From contig NZ_FNFO01000009.1 of assembly GCF_900100765.1 (NCBI RefSeq), positions 124,001 to 188,000 on the forward strand: 64,000 bases of DNA, read 5' to 3'. A model generated the notes under the pieces. That model did no database searches, had not been told where the DNA came from, and saw only the letters and a program-made list of their open reading frames with translations. A program made the translations under genes and the position numbers. Of the stretch, positions 8,954 through 17,334 are shown piece after piece (the first letter of the stretch is position 1; every line of letters begins with the position of its first letter). The stretch is from Catalinimonas alkaloidigena (GTDB lineage Bacteria > Bacteroidota > Bacteroidia > Cytophagales > Flexibacteraceae).

Positions 8954-9427
8954 ATGGAAACGATCACAGCAACTCTGGAAGAGAGAACCAAAGAAGTAGC
9001 GTATATGCTCAATACAATTTTAGCGGACGAGTATGTGCTCTACACCAAAACCCGCCACGCGCACTGGAACGTAGAAGGAGGCGATTTTCAAAGTCTGCAC
9101 CTGTTTTTTGAGACGCAGTACCGGCAGCTGGATGCATTGGTGGACGACGTGGCGGAGCGGATTCGGACCATCGGCCACTATGTACCGGCCCATCTCAAGA
9201 TGTTTCTGCAGGAAACGCACTTTACGGAGCAGGAGACCGCAGCCAATGACGGCAAAACGTACCTGGGCGCACTGTTGAGCGACCACGAGGCCCTGATTCT
9301 CCACTTCAAAGAGATTCTCCCTTCCCTGGAAGAAAAATACCGGGACTTGGGCACGGCAAGCTTCGTCAGTAAACTGCTGGAAGTGCACGAAAAAATGGCC
9401 TGGATGCTTCGCGCGCATTTGCGATAA
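8954..9427 (+). CDS. dps: Dps-type DNA-protecting ferritin
   Basis: A 157-residue Dps/miniferritin. The ferroxidase region is intact: HAHWNVEGGDFQSLHLFFE followed by LDALVDDVAERIRTIG gives the conserved His, Asp and Glu ligands that sit at the dimer interface in the family. Dps dodecamers oxidise Fe(II) with hydrogen peroxide and store it, protecting DNA. The start ATG at 8954 fits the family length. It follows the flavoreductase fusion on the same strand after about 210 bases and probably has its own promoter in that gap; no clear consensus promoter was found there. Confidence 0.95.
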   Translation: METITATLEERTKEVAYMLNTILADEYVLYTKTRHAHWNVEGGDFQSLHLFFETQYRQLDALVDDVAERIRTIGHYVPAHLKMFLQETHFTEQETAANDGKTYLGALLSDHEALILHFKEILPSLEEKYRDLGTASFVSKLLEVHEKMAWMLRAHLR

Positions 9428-9600
9428 TACGACCCGATCTCATCTCATGCGGGGAGTTGAGGGGGACCAGACCGATCAGCCTGCGACGTGGCAAAGCAAA
9501 AACCTTAATTTGTACTTGTCACACCTTAAAATGTACTTCTGCTCTGGTGCCAGATCCGGCTAGGTTTGCCTCCGTAATCTGACCTAAAACGCACGAAGCC

Positions 9601-10542
9601 ATGAAGGCCATCATCCTTAACGAGCCCGGCGGCACCGACGCCCTGCAGTACACCGATCTTCCGAAACCCGTCCCCCAGAGCCACGAGGTGCTGGTGCAAA
9701 TCAAAGCGATAAGCATCAACCCGGTAGATGTAAAGACCCGCATGGGGAAAGGCATTTACGGACGTATCAAAGCGGATTCTCCTCTGGTTATCGGGTGGGA
9801 CATTGCCGGTGTCGTGGTGGAAGTAGGCGATGAGGTAGAAACTTTTCAGAAGGGAGATGCGGTTTTTGGCATGGTCAACTTTCCGGGCTACGGCGGGGCC
9901 TATGCCGAGTATGTAGCGGCACCGGCCGATCAGCTAGCCCTCAAGCCGCCGTCGATTTCGTACCAGGAAGCGGCGGCGAGTACCCTGGCCGCATTAACGG
10001 CCTATCAGGCCATTTTTGAGAAAGCGAATGTAAAAGCCGGGCAACGGGTCCTGATTCATGCGGCGGCCGGGGGGGTAGGGCACTTTGCAGTACAGTTGGC
10101 GAAGCGCATCGGCGCCTATGTGATCGGCACTTCGTCGGCCAGCAACAGAGACTTTGTGTTAAGCCTGGGAGCCGATCAGCACATCGATTACCCCACCACC
10201 TGCTTCGAGAAAGAGGTGCTCAATGTAGACCTGGTGCTCGATACGGTAGGCGGCGACACCATCGCGCGTTCTTTGAAAGTCATCAAGCCCGGGGGGACGC
10301 TGATCAGCATTCCGACTGGTATTCCAGCGGAATTGACCGCGCAGGCCCACAAAGCCGGTGTAAACGCCTTCTTTTTCCTGGTGCAATCCAGCGGGTATGA
10401 CATGCGGCAGTTGGCCGAGCCGCTAAGCTACCATCAACTGAAAGCACACGTTTCACAATCGTTTTCGTTTGACGAAATGCCCCAGGCACATGCGCAGGTG
10501 GCCAGTGGCCGCACGGTAGGCAAAGTCGTCGTGGAGCTGTAA
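9601..10542 (+). CDS. NADP-dependent oxidoreductase, quinone-oxidoreductase type
   Basis: A 313-residue medium-chain dehydrogenase without zinc-ligand pattern. The N-terminal GroES-like domain carries GWDIAGVVVEVGDEV, and the Rossmann domain has AAAGGVGHFAVQLAK, the signature of zeta-crystallin/quinone oxidoreductases, followed by GADQHIDY and VLDTVGGDT. Enzymes of this group reduce quinones or enones with NADPH in the cytosol. It stands alone between Dps and the convergent AraC gene. Confidence 0.93.
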   Translation: MKAIILNEPGGTDALQYTDLPKPVPQSHEVLVQIKAISINPVDVKTRMGKGIYGRIKADSPLVIGWDIAGVVVEVGDEVETFQKGDAVFGMVNFPGYGGAYAEYVAAPADQLALKPPSISYQEAAASTLAALTAYQAIFEKANVKAGQRVLIHAAAGGVGHFAVQLAKRIGAYVIGTSSASNRDFVLSLGADQHIDYPTTCFEKEVLNVDLVLDTVGGDTIARSLKVIKPGGTLISIPTGIPAELTAQAHKAGVNAFFFLVQSSGYDMRQLAEPLSYHQLKAHVSQSFSFDEMPQAHAQVASGRTVGKVVVEL

Positions 10543-10748
10543 GACCCGGCCCGACGCACTGTTGGGCATTGATGGGCTCGGCAAGGGAGGCGATAGTCTT
10601 GGAAAAAGTTAAGCGGGAGGAGGAGGTGATTTCAGGCGGACCCCTACGAACCGGCTGGTTCCCGTCTCGTCCGCACGGTGTCGGCCGAAAACTACCTCTT
10701 TTTAGGTCGCTCTAAAGCCAGCAAAGGTCTTCTGGCAATGCCTGGCTC

Positions 10749-11552
10749 CTACGCTTCTTTGCGTAGCTCTGTGGGGGCGTAGCCAAAATGCTTTTTAAAG
10801 GCGAACGAGAAATGTGACAGATTTTCAAAACCCGCTTCGAGGTACACCTCTGCCGGTTTTTCTTTGTTCTCGGCAAGCCGATAGTGTGATAGCTCCAATC
10901 GTTTTTGCGTGAGCCATCGTTGCGGAGTGGTATGAAAGATTTTTCTGAAGTCTCTGTTGAAAGTGGCCACACTTCGCCCGGTTAAGTAGCTGAACTTTTG
11001 CAGTGGCATGTTGAACATAAAATTTTTTTCCATAAACTCGGCAAGGTTGATCTTTCCTGGTTCTGAAAAATCAGCCAAAAGGCTATCCACCTCCTTATCA
11101 ATCGACCGAAGAATGCTTATGCCTTCCTGTATCTTCAGCAAGGCTATTTCGTCAGGTAACTCGGACTTCATTTCAAAGTAGGAAAGAATAGAGGAAAAGT
11201 AACTATCCAGTAAAGCGTTGCGGGCAAATGTTCTCAGTTTTTGAACGGACGGCTGTTGAATCGTAATCTTTTTTTGAGCGTAGTAGTCTGTAAGGCGTTC
11301 GGGTCTAAACGTGACTGCGATTGATTTGTACGGATTGCCGTTTGTAGGCCGCTTGATAACGGCACACAGCTGGTTTCGTGGCACTAGTAAAATGTCGCCT
11401 TCGGTAAACACGTAAGAATGATCAGTCTGCACCATTTTCATTTCTCCTGATAGTACGTGCACCAATGTATGATACTCTGAAACAACCTCGGCTTTGAACG
11501 GTTTTTCTTCTACACAAGACAATACTATCTCAGCGTATTTGCTTTCTGCCAT
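10749..11552 (-). CDS. AraC-family transcriptional regulator
   Basis: A 267-residue regulator with an N-terminal cupin-like part (FTEGDILLVPRNQLCAVIKR matches the second cupin strand pair) and a C-terminal AraC domain from about residue 165: KFSYLTGRSVATFNRDFRK, then EVYLEAGFENLSHFSFAFKKHFGYAP. It is the last of three minus-strand genes (SDR, membrane protein, regulator). Its start lies 32 bases after the stop of the membrane-protein gene, and two inverted repeats sit in that short gap. Confidence 0.92.
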   Translation of the reverse strand: MAESKYAEIVLSCVEEKPFKAEVVSEYHTLVHVLSGEMKMVQTDHSYVFTEGDILLVPRNQLCAVIKRPTNGNPYKSIAVTFRPERLTDYYAQKKITIQQPSVQKLRTFARNALLDSYFSSILSYFEMKSELPDEIALLKIQEGISILRSIDKEVDSLLADFSEPGKINLAEFMEKNFMFNMPLQKFSYLTGRSVATFNRDFRKIFHTTPQRWLTQKRLELSHYRLAENKEKPAEVYLEAGFENLSHFSFAFKKHFGYAPTELRKEA

Positions 11553-11555
11553 CAG

Positions 11556-11573
11556 TAAAATTTATAAATTTTA
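11556..11573. promoter_or_regulatory. Perfect 18-base palindrome upstream of AraC gene
   Basis: TAAAATTTATAAATTTTA is a perfect palindrome lying 4 to 21 bases before the ATG of the AraC gene. It could bind a dimeric regulator or simply be part of an AT-rich leader. Confidence 0.4.
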
Positions 11574-11586
11574 ACGACCGTTCGTT
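11573..11586. promoter_or_regulatory. TetR-like inverted repeat AACGA-CCGT-TCGTT
   Basis: The arms AACGA and TCGTT flank CCGT, the general form of many TetR-family operators. The site abuts the previous palindrome and overlaps the stop codon of the membrane-protein gene. No TetR gene lies in the window, so the role is inferred from form only. Confidence 0.35.
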
Positions 11587-12085
11587 ACTCCAGGATTGCA
11601 ATTTTAATTGCCTCCAGGTATTCTTTATTTCTCTTGGCATTATACGTATCCGCAATCATCAGCGCTAATGCGAAAAATACAAAGGAAAGTGAAATCCCTT
11701 TCCAGTAATAGTCAGGAGAGAGCAAAGCAAACCAGGTCAGTCCTGTAATCAGTACAGAACATGCGATCAAGGCGTAGCGAAACGATACATCTAGCACTTG
11801 AGTCATTCGCTGTATTTCCGCTTGCTGCAACTGTAGATCGGTTTCATTTTTTCTTTCGCGCAGGCGCTCTATCATCTTGGTATTGTAACATCCATTGGAA
11901 ACAATGAGGAGGAGTAGGAGGCCGCCGGCGACTGTTAACCCCGTTCCTAGGCCTTTGGATAAAGGATTGACTGAGGATTGCAGCCCTAGCAAGAGACCTG
12001 TCAGGACAAAGCTGATCCCTGCGGGCAGTGCGTAGACGGAAGCCGCTTTCTCAGCTGCGTAGTACTGGTGAATGTGTTCGAGCAT
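11585..12085 (-). CDS. Small membrane protein of unknown function
   Basis: A 166-residue protein with four probable membrane segments, at about residues 20-37, 44-64, 104-121 and 128-147, separated by a helical, charged stretch at 70-98 (ERLRERKNETDLQLQQAEIQ) that may project into the cytosol. I do not recognise the family. Its ATG begins at the base directly next to the stop codon of the upstream SDR gene, so it is translated from the same mRNA, and the AraC gene follows. The arrangement suggests a helper for the same unknown pathway. Confidence 0.75.
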   Translation of the reverse strand: MLEHIHQYYAAEKAASVYALPAGISFVLTGLLLGLQSSVNPLSKGLGTGLTVAGGLLLLLIVSNGCYNTKMIERLRERKNETDLQLQQAEIQRMTQVLDVSFRYALIACSVLITGLTWFALLSPDYYWKGISLSFVFFALALMIADTYNAKRNKEYLEAIKIAILE

Positions 12086-12958
12086 CTATTTTTTTAGAAA
12101 ATCGGGCAGCACCATGTGGCTTTCGAAATCAGCATATTCACTGACCTCTTTCCATTGTTCGGCATCCTGCCATCTTTTCTCACTTGCTTCTTTTGCCAAT
12201 GTATAGGCATCGCTCCCGATCAGAATATGAGGGGGAACCTGGTCAGCCTCACTGATTTTAAGGATGATCTGAGCAACTTTATTGGGGTCGCTATTTTCGT
12301 GGCCCCAGTAAGTTTCAAGGTACTTGATTGTCGCTCCGATGGTAGGTTCGTATTCGGGTAGTAACTCAATTGTGTTCTTGAAGGCACGTTTGCCCCAGTT
12401 CGTTCTCATGCCACCTGGCTCCAAAGCGGTTACCTTTACGTTGAACGTGGCTGTTTCTTGCGCCAGCCCTTCCGTAAAACCTCCAATGGCCCATTTTGAA
12501 GCATGATAGGCTGCATTACCGGCAGTGGCCATGCGTCCGCCGCCAGAGGAAATCTGAATGATATGGCCGCTGCGTTGCTGGCGCATCAGCGGCAATACTT
12601 CACGCGTCAGTGTCACCACACCAAAGAAGCATGTTTCCACCAATTTTCTGAATTCTTCAGCGGGCACTTGCTCAAAAGGTCTGTTGTCCCCATAGCCTGC
12701 GTTGTTTACCAAAACATCAATGTGGCCAAACGTATCGAATGCTAACTTCACAACTTCCTTAGCCTGACTTTCATCGGTTACGTCCAGTTCCGCAATCAGA
12801 ATTTGACTGCCGTATTGCACCGACAGATCATCCAATTGCTTCGTGTTTCTGGCTGTAGCTACTACAGCATGTCCCGCCTGTAAGGCAGCTTCAACGATAT
12901 TCCTTCCTAGGCCGTTACCACTACCTGTAACCAACCATACTTTCTTGTGCGTTTCCAT
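12086..12958 (-). CDS. SDR family oxidoreductase
   Basis: A 290-residue classical short-chain dehydrogenase with TGSGNGLGR near residues 11-19, NNAGYGDN, the catalytic Ser in QISSGGGR and an intact YHASK. The C-terminal part contains EPGGMRTNWG, the loop also seen in the partial SDR at the window start and common in SDRs of about 280-290 residues. The substrate is unknown. It is the first gene of a three-gene minus-strand operon with a membrane protein and an AraC regulator. Confidence 0.93.
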   Translation of the reverse strand: METHKKVWLVTGSGNGLGRNIVEAALQAGHAVVATARNTKQLDDLSVQYGSQILIAELDVTDESQAKEVVKLAFDTFGHIDVLVNNAGYGDNRPFEQVPAEEFRKLVETCFFGVVTLTREVLPLMRQQRSGHIIQISSGGGRMATAGNAAYHASKWAIGGFTEGLAQETATFNVKVTALEPGGMRTNWGKRAFKNTIELLPEYEPTIGATIKYLETYWGHENSDPNKVAQIILKISEADQVPPHILIGSDAYTLAKEASEKRWQDAEQWKEVSEYADFESHMVLPDFLKK

Positions 12959-13267
12959 TTTTTTGAATTCTGATGACGCAAAAGTAAATCGACGTCAGGC
13001 AGTTCACTTTGTTCAAACTATCAATTTGCTTTGTTCAGAATGTCATTCTAATACCTTAAGAATTGCGTACAGCCCACGGGGAACCGACATGTGAGAGGCG
13101 GATCATGCTCTTTCGTGCAGCACCCGTAATGTCCTCCTGTGCCGCCGCGAGTTGAAGCGCCGCCGGGCGAAAAACGGATTAGTATCTGAGTCGCGCCTTC
13201 CGCCTGTCTTTGTTCAGCGGCTGGCAACCTGAACCTGGAGTATACTCTCTGGGTCCTGGGCTTTCAT
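12959..13267. other. Intergenic region, no gene seen
   Basis: The 309 bases contain the upstream region of the SDR operon and the downstream end of the hydrolase gene. No ORF with family features, no clear terminator and no RNA gene were found. Confidence 0.5.
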
Positions 13268-14161
13268 TCAGATGGTATAAAAATCTTTTGGGACGTAATA
13301 GTACCGGGCGTTTTCTTTCTTGATGTAGCCTAAACCAGGATAAGGCAGATGATCGCCAAAAAATAACTGTCTCGATGCAGCAAGCTTTTCCAGAATAGAG
13401 AGGCGTGTTTCTACTGCAAGGCTAAAATCAGAGTCGATCTGATTGCCCCACTCGGGATGCTCTACTAACAGAATATGCTGGAATGCATCGGCGATGTGAA
13501 GTAATTCTTCCTCTTCAGAGAAAATTCTGATGATGGTATGGCCCGGTGTATGGCCTGGCGCAGCGTGAAGTTCAAGAAACCCAAAAAGTGTGTCCTGAAA
13601 ATCATAAAACCTGATGTGACTGCGAATCAATTTCAAATGCTCCCTGGCAAACTGTATTTCGAAATCGGCAATTGCATTTTTAGTGCCGTTAGAAAAATCA
13701 GGCTCTTCTGAGTTCCAAAAAGTATACTCCGCACTGGCTATGTGAAATTCGGCTTTGGAGAAGACCAAATTGCCTTCTTCATCAACGATTCCCCCAATGT
13801 GGTCCGGATGTGCGTGGGTGAAGACGACGTCGGTGATATGGTCGGGGGTTAAGCCGGTACTGACGAGATGGTGGAATAATTTCCCGGCCGTTGGTGAAAT
13901 TCGGTGCCCGCTACCTGTGTCGATCAGTACTGTCCTGTCGGGTGATTTGATGAGCATGACGTTGCCGGCCAACGTGATTTTATCCGTAGTAAGGAAATGA
14001 TTCGCTAACAAAGTTGAAACCGCCTCAGGGCTGGCCTTTGGGGCGAAGAAAGGCTGTATCGGTGAAACGTCAGAGAAGCCGTCTGTCAATACAAACACTT
14101 CTAACTTGCCCAGTTGCATTTTGACGTAACCGGGATTGGTGATTTGTTCTGTCAAGTCCAT
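13268..14161 (-). CDS. MBL-fold metallo-hydrolase
   Basis: A 297-residue metallo-beta-lactamase-fold protein. The metal-binding motif HAHPDH lies at 116-121, a further His in PGHTPGH near 204, Asp225 in IADAF, and a C-terminal His in FFGDHLPYPG. This is the two-metal pattern of the glyoxalase II/lactonase-like hydrolases. No signal peptide is seen, so it is probably cytosolic; substrate unknown (lactone or thioester are possible). It is divergent from the HxlR regulator, with a 93-base shared promoter region, so it is a likely target of that regulator. Confidence 0.93.
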   Translation of the reverse strand: MDLTEQITNPGYVKMQLGKLEVFVLTDGFSDVSPIQPFFAPKASPEAVSTLLANHFLTTDKITLAGNVMLIKSPDRTVLIDTGSGHRISPTAGKLFHHLVSTGLTPDHITDVVFTHAHPDHIGGIVDEEGNLVFSKAEFHIASAEYTFWNSEEPDFSNGTKNAIADFEIQFAREHLKLIRSHIRFYDFQDTLFGFLELHAAPGHTPGHTIIRIFSEEEELLHIADAFQHILLVEHPEWGNQIDSDFSLAVETRLSILEKLAASRQLFFGDHLPYPGLGYIKKENARYYYVPKDFYTI

Positions 14162-14220
14162 TTTTTATAAATTTATGATCGCAAATTTACGGCAGGGGGC
14201 GGTTCGAAAATTATTACTAT

Positions 14221-14250
14221 CCTTTTAGAAAGTGCTTTCCTTTTAGAAAG
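14221..14250 (+). promoter_or_regulatory. Direct repeats CCTTTTAGAAAG, candidate HxlR operator
   Basis: The 12-base sequence CCTTTTAGAAAG occurs at 14221-14232 and again at 14239-14250, 18 bases apart, and each copy is itself an imperfect palindrome (CTTT-TAG-AAAG). The pair ends four bases before the HxlR start and lies between the divergent hydrolase and regulator genes. HxlR-type regulators commonly bind such sites in front of a divergent target; binding here is inferred. Confidence 0.55.
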
Positions 14251-14254
14251 CTTT

Positions 14255-14614
14255 ATGGAAATGGCAAAAGCAGCAGAAATTGAGCAAAAAGCGTGTCAGG
14301 AAATTATGCTTCCTATAACAGATGCGCTGGAAATTCTAAAAGGGAAGTGGAAACTACCGATCATTGTTTCTCTCTCATTCGGCAGTAAGCGGTTTCGGGA
14401 AATTTCAAGAGAAATTCCCGGAATTACCGATAAGGTCTTATCCAAAGAGCTAAAGGAGTTGGAAACGAATTGCCTGATTACCCGAACCGTTCATGACACG
14501 TTTCCTCCTACCGTAGCGTACGAAATAACTGAGCATGGTTTATCACTGGAGAAAGTGATCATGTCACTAAAAGACTGGGGCGTAGAGCATCGGAAAAAAA
14601 TTATAGGAACTTGA
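14255..14614 (+). CDS. HxlR-family transcriptional regulator
   Basis: A 119-residue winged-helix regulator of the HxlR/MarR-like family. The core WKLPIIVSL, FREISREIPGITDKVLSKELKELE and the wing YEITEHG match the family pattern closely. A single Cys near residue 13 (KACQEIM) lies at the position where redox- or aldehyde-sensing members such as HypR and YodB have their sensor Cys, so thiol-based sensing is conceivable. It is divergent from the MBL-fold hydrolase, and the paired repeats at its start suggest autoregulation. Confidence 0.93.
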   Translation: MEMAKAAEIEQKACQEIMLPITDALEILKGKWKLPIIVSLSFGSKRFREISREIPGITDKVLSKELKELETNCLITRTVHDTFPPTVAYEITEHGLSLEKVIMSLKDWGVEHRKKIIGT

Positions 14615-15286
14615 CGTGGCTGTTGAGTGATGAGAAACAGAGCGGAACGTAGAAGGTTGCTGAAGCTGCCCCATGCGGTTTCCTCTCGATGGCCGTGGCG
14701 CCGGACACTCAATGGGACATCTACGTGACTTCCTGCACTGGCGTGATGAAGGTCCGCATCGGAGGCTACTTTTACTCTCGGTTATACGGTCGGCCCAGCG
14801 CACCCATGCGTAGGCCAGATTGAAGCACGAGCGCAATCATGAACGCTATAACTATGGCCGTTTATTGGTTGCTCTATAGCTTGAGCAAGTATCGCGTTGC
14901 CCGGTTACGGAACCGCGGCAGTAAGATTGGAGAAACCCTTATAAATTAAGGAGCGAGAGAAGGCACCTAGACCTAGTAAACGCGCTACACCGAGCTAGTA
15001 GGGAACCGGTAGCCGTGGGGGGAGTGTCATATAAGCCCATTTATATCTGTAATATGGCGGCTCCCATTACCTATCCAATTCCAGAGACCACGAGTTGATA
15101 AGTAAGCGAGACCTGCGTCTTTTCAGATAGGCATGTGATTAATAATTGTTTACTGATTGTGTATTGAAGGAAGAGAGGGAGGTTATTATATAGACCTCTT
15201 GTATGCTTCCTGCACCCCGAAAGCTTGCCGAAACTCAGGACCATCCGATCTGTCACGGCAACGTAGCGCTCGTAGGAGCGATGGAG
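14615..15286. other. Gene-poor stretch, nothing recognised
   Basis: About 670 bases without a credible gene. Short ORFs exist on both strands but show no family pattern. The stretch lies between the HxlR gene and a decayed recombinase and is probably degenerate accessory DNA. Confidence 0.5.
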
Positions 15287-16060
15287 TTATACTGGATCGT
15301 TGAGTTCAGCCTGTTTGGCGATCACCTTCAGATAATCGTTCAGCTTCTGGTAGAGATAGAACGCACTTTGTCTTCCAGATACAATTTGACAATGTCACGA
15401 GCTTTTGGTGTAAGAGGAATCAGTAGACGAGACGGTCGTTGGTCTTGGTAGTGGTGATTTGTAATCACTCTTTTGAAATGCTTTCGACGAAGAATGGAAA
15501 AGTCGGAGTAGCGTATGCCGGTGTACACGGACAGTAGAAACAAATTGCGGGCCTTGTCTAGGTGACCAATGAGTTCTAGCTCCTCCAAAGCTTCTATTTC
15601 TTCCAAGGTGAGGACAAGCACTTGGGATTCACGCCGCCTCCAGCGAAATTTTTGGTAATCGAGCCGTATGTTGTAGCCTTGACCGGTGGCAAAGTTAAGG
15701 AAGCGCTTTGGTGTCGATACCTGTTTAACCACTGTGCTAGCGGTCAGTTTCGCCTTTGGAAGCAGGTGCGACGTCCAGCATTCGAAGAACGTAGCATTAA
15801 GGGTATATAATTAGATCCGGTAACGCGATTGCTTTTTAAAACCTTTCAAATGGTGCAAACAAGTATGATAGACTTGGATGCTCCCCATTTTCTGGTGGTG
15901 CTACATAATCTACTCTTTCATCATTACAAAGGTCTGTACATAGTACAGCATAAAACCTATGCGGTACTGAGCATGAAAGGATCAGTCTGCTTCTGCTCGT
16001 GGGTGACTTTACTCTTTATCCGTAGACGCAGAAGCATTATTAGAAGGTGAACTTCTACTT
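15287..16060 (-). pseudogene. Decayed tyrosine recombinase (integrase) remnant
   Basis: The best-preserved part (minus strand, about 15795 to 15340) encodes KAKLTASTVVKQVSTPKRFLNFA, the SAM-like core-binding segment, then LTLEEIEAL and LFLLSVYTGIRYSDFSILR, the first catalytic-Arg region of Bacteroidota tyrosine recombinases. The frame breaks near 15350; the +1 frame continues as YQKLNDYLKVIAKQAELNDPV before a stop at 15287-15289. The HxxR and catalytic Tyr region is not found. Further upstream, around 16012-16060, a third frame reads NNASASTDKE, like the N-terminal arm of such integrases, interrupted by stops. The gene is therefore broken by frameshifts, stops and 3' loss. It lies beside a tRNA-Ser gene, a usual integration target. 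Confidence 0.7.
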
Positions 16061-16230
16061 AACCGCAGCACCCAAACAATATAGCGAAGGTAAGTTTGGC
16101 TTTGCGTTAATGGGGATTCGTCGAAAACGCAGGGAGCTAGCTATATTATGATTATGAGGTTGCTACATTATGAAGCTGCTTTCTGGTACAAGTGTAGCTA
16201 ATGGCTTCTATGTACCCCCAGGCGTACCCC
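15796..16230. other. AT-richer remnant region between recombinase core and tRNA-Ser
   Basis: Apart from the possible N-terminal integrase fragment near 16012-16060, this stretch shows no intact gene. Small ORFs of 60-75 residues lack any recognisable feature. Confidence 0.45.
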
Positions 16231-16274
16231 AAAAAAGCAAAAGCCCTTCATACAGCTAGTATAAAGGGCTTTTT
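16231..16274 (-). terminator. Terminator of tRNA-Ser
   Basis: Inverted arms AAAAGCCCTT (16239-16248) and AAGGGCTTTT (16264-16273) flank a 15-base loop. On the minus strand the hairpin is followed by a T-run (A-run at 16231-16236 on plus). It lies directly downstream of the tRNA. Confidence 0.8.
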
Positions 16275-16275
16275 G

Positions 16276-16362
16276 CGGAGAGGGGGGGATTCGAACCCCC
16301 GATACCGTTGCCGGTATAACGGTTTTCGAGACCGCCGCATTCGACCTCTCTGCCACCTCTCC
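16276..16362 (-). tRNA. tRNA-Ser (anticodon CGA)
   Basis: On the minus strand a class II tRNA folds with acceptor stem GGAGAGG/CCTCTCC, D arm, anticodon loop CTCGAAA giving anticodon CGA (reads UCG), a long variable arm around ACCGGCAACGGT, and the T arm GGGGGTTCGAATCCCCC. The length of about 87 bases and the long variable arm fit serine. The 3' CCA is not encoded. A broken tyrosine recombinase lies just downstream. Confidence 0.95.
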
Positions 16363-17334
16363 AGAGGTCCTTCGAAAGGCGCGCAAAATTAGTGGGTTTT
16401 TGTGAAACTACCATGCCTGTGAAAAACAAACAGCAGGATGAGGAGCTGTCTCTGCTGTGGCGGTGGGAAGACCGGTGCCGTCGAGCGAGCTGTACGAGAT
16501 CGGAAATCTAGGGGAAAACCAAGGTGCCTCTTGCGGACGGTGCTCCTCCGGCAGGCGCTACGGAGCAGGATGGCCGCGTGCAAAAAAAGGCAACGCCTGC
16601 GTTTCACTCGGTAATTTGTCTTTAGGTTTTGAATTAAATTTTTCTACCAAATGTCATTTTGCGTGGTTGAAAGCCGGGTTCTGTTCCCTGTTTCAAAAGA
16701 TCCAAACTGGCGGAATCGGCGGCGCACGGCAGCCAAGTGAAAATATTATTATGTCAAAGGGACACAATATGGCGCTGTTAGCCGAATAAAAGCGATGTTG
16801 CGAATTGTATTTAAAGAATAAAGTTGCGTTGTGTGTTGAAATCCCGAAAAAACTTTTTTGTTAAGATAATTTGCTAAGAATACCGGTAATTTAGTTATTT
16901 AGCGGACCAATGGTTCTCTGTGCAAACGATGGTATTGGGATTCTCGCGAGTTTCAGAAACTGTTGTTTTAAGGAGACGCTTCTTTGCATTTTGTCCGAGC
17001 GGCTATTTTGCAAAGTAAGACCAGAATAGTACTTTAGTTTACTAGATTACCTACTACCACCATGCTACACTCTACTCTTCAGACCTTTCCACTATCGGAA
17101 TTCCTTTCGTTGCCGCGCGAACCACGAGCGGGACGATCGCTATTCTCAACCCTTTCTTCTTTACGCAGTTAACCCACGTTTTCCTTCCTGACCTGGAGGG
17201 GAGAGGTGTGTTCGCCCTTTTGTAAGGGCAAACCTTTGTTCAGGGCAATACGACTTCTGTTGTGTATTGTGCTAACCTTTGCGCATCTACTTATTATCTT
17301 TTATTTTTCTACTGTCCAAAACTCAAACATCTGT
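16363..17334. other. Long leader region before SusC gene
   Basis: Nearly 1 kb without a credible gene; a 110-residue ORF at 16457-16789 shows no family pattern. The right part is AT-rich and should contain the promoter of the susC/susD-like operon, but no clean TTTG/TAnnTTTG pair was found. Confidence 0.5.

Noticed and set aside
15829-16050. 73-residue plus-strand ORF
   Set aside because: It runs opposite to the recombinase remnant and ends in a basic low-complexity tail; it looks like chance.
16198-16392. Two ORFs of about 60 residues on both strands over the tRNA-Ser
   Set aside because: They are translations of the tRNA itself, a well-known artefact.
16457-16789. 110-residue ORF upstream of SusC
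   Set aside because: No motif, mixed composition, lies in a leader region; insufficient support.
17206-17334. GTG-start extension of the SusC protein by 43 residues
   Set aside because: It would place a second hydrophobic segment before the normal signal peptide; the ATG at 17335 gives a standard SusC start.
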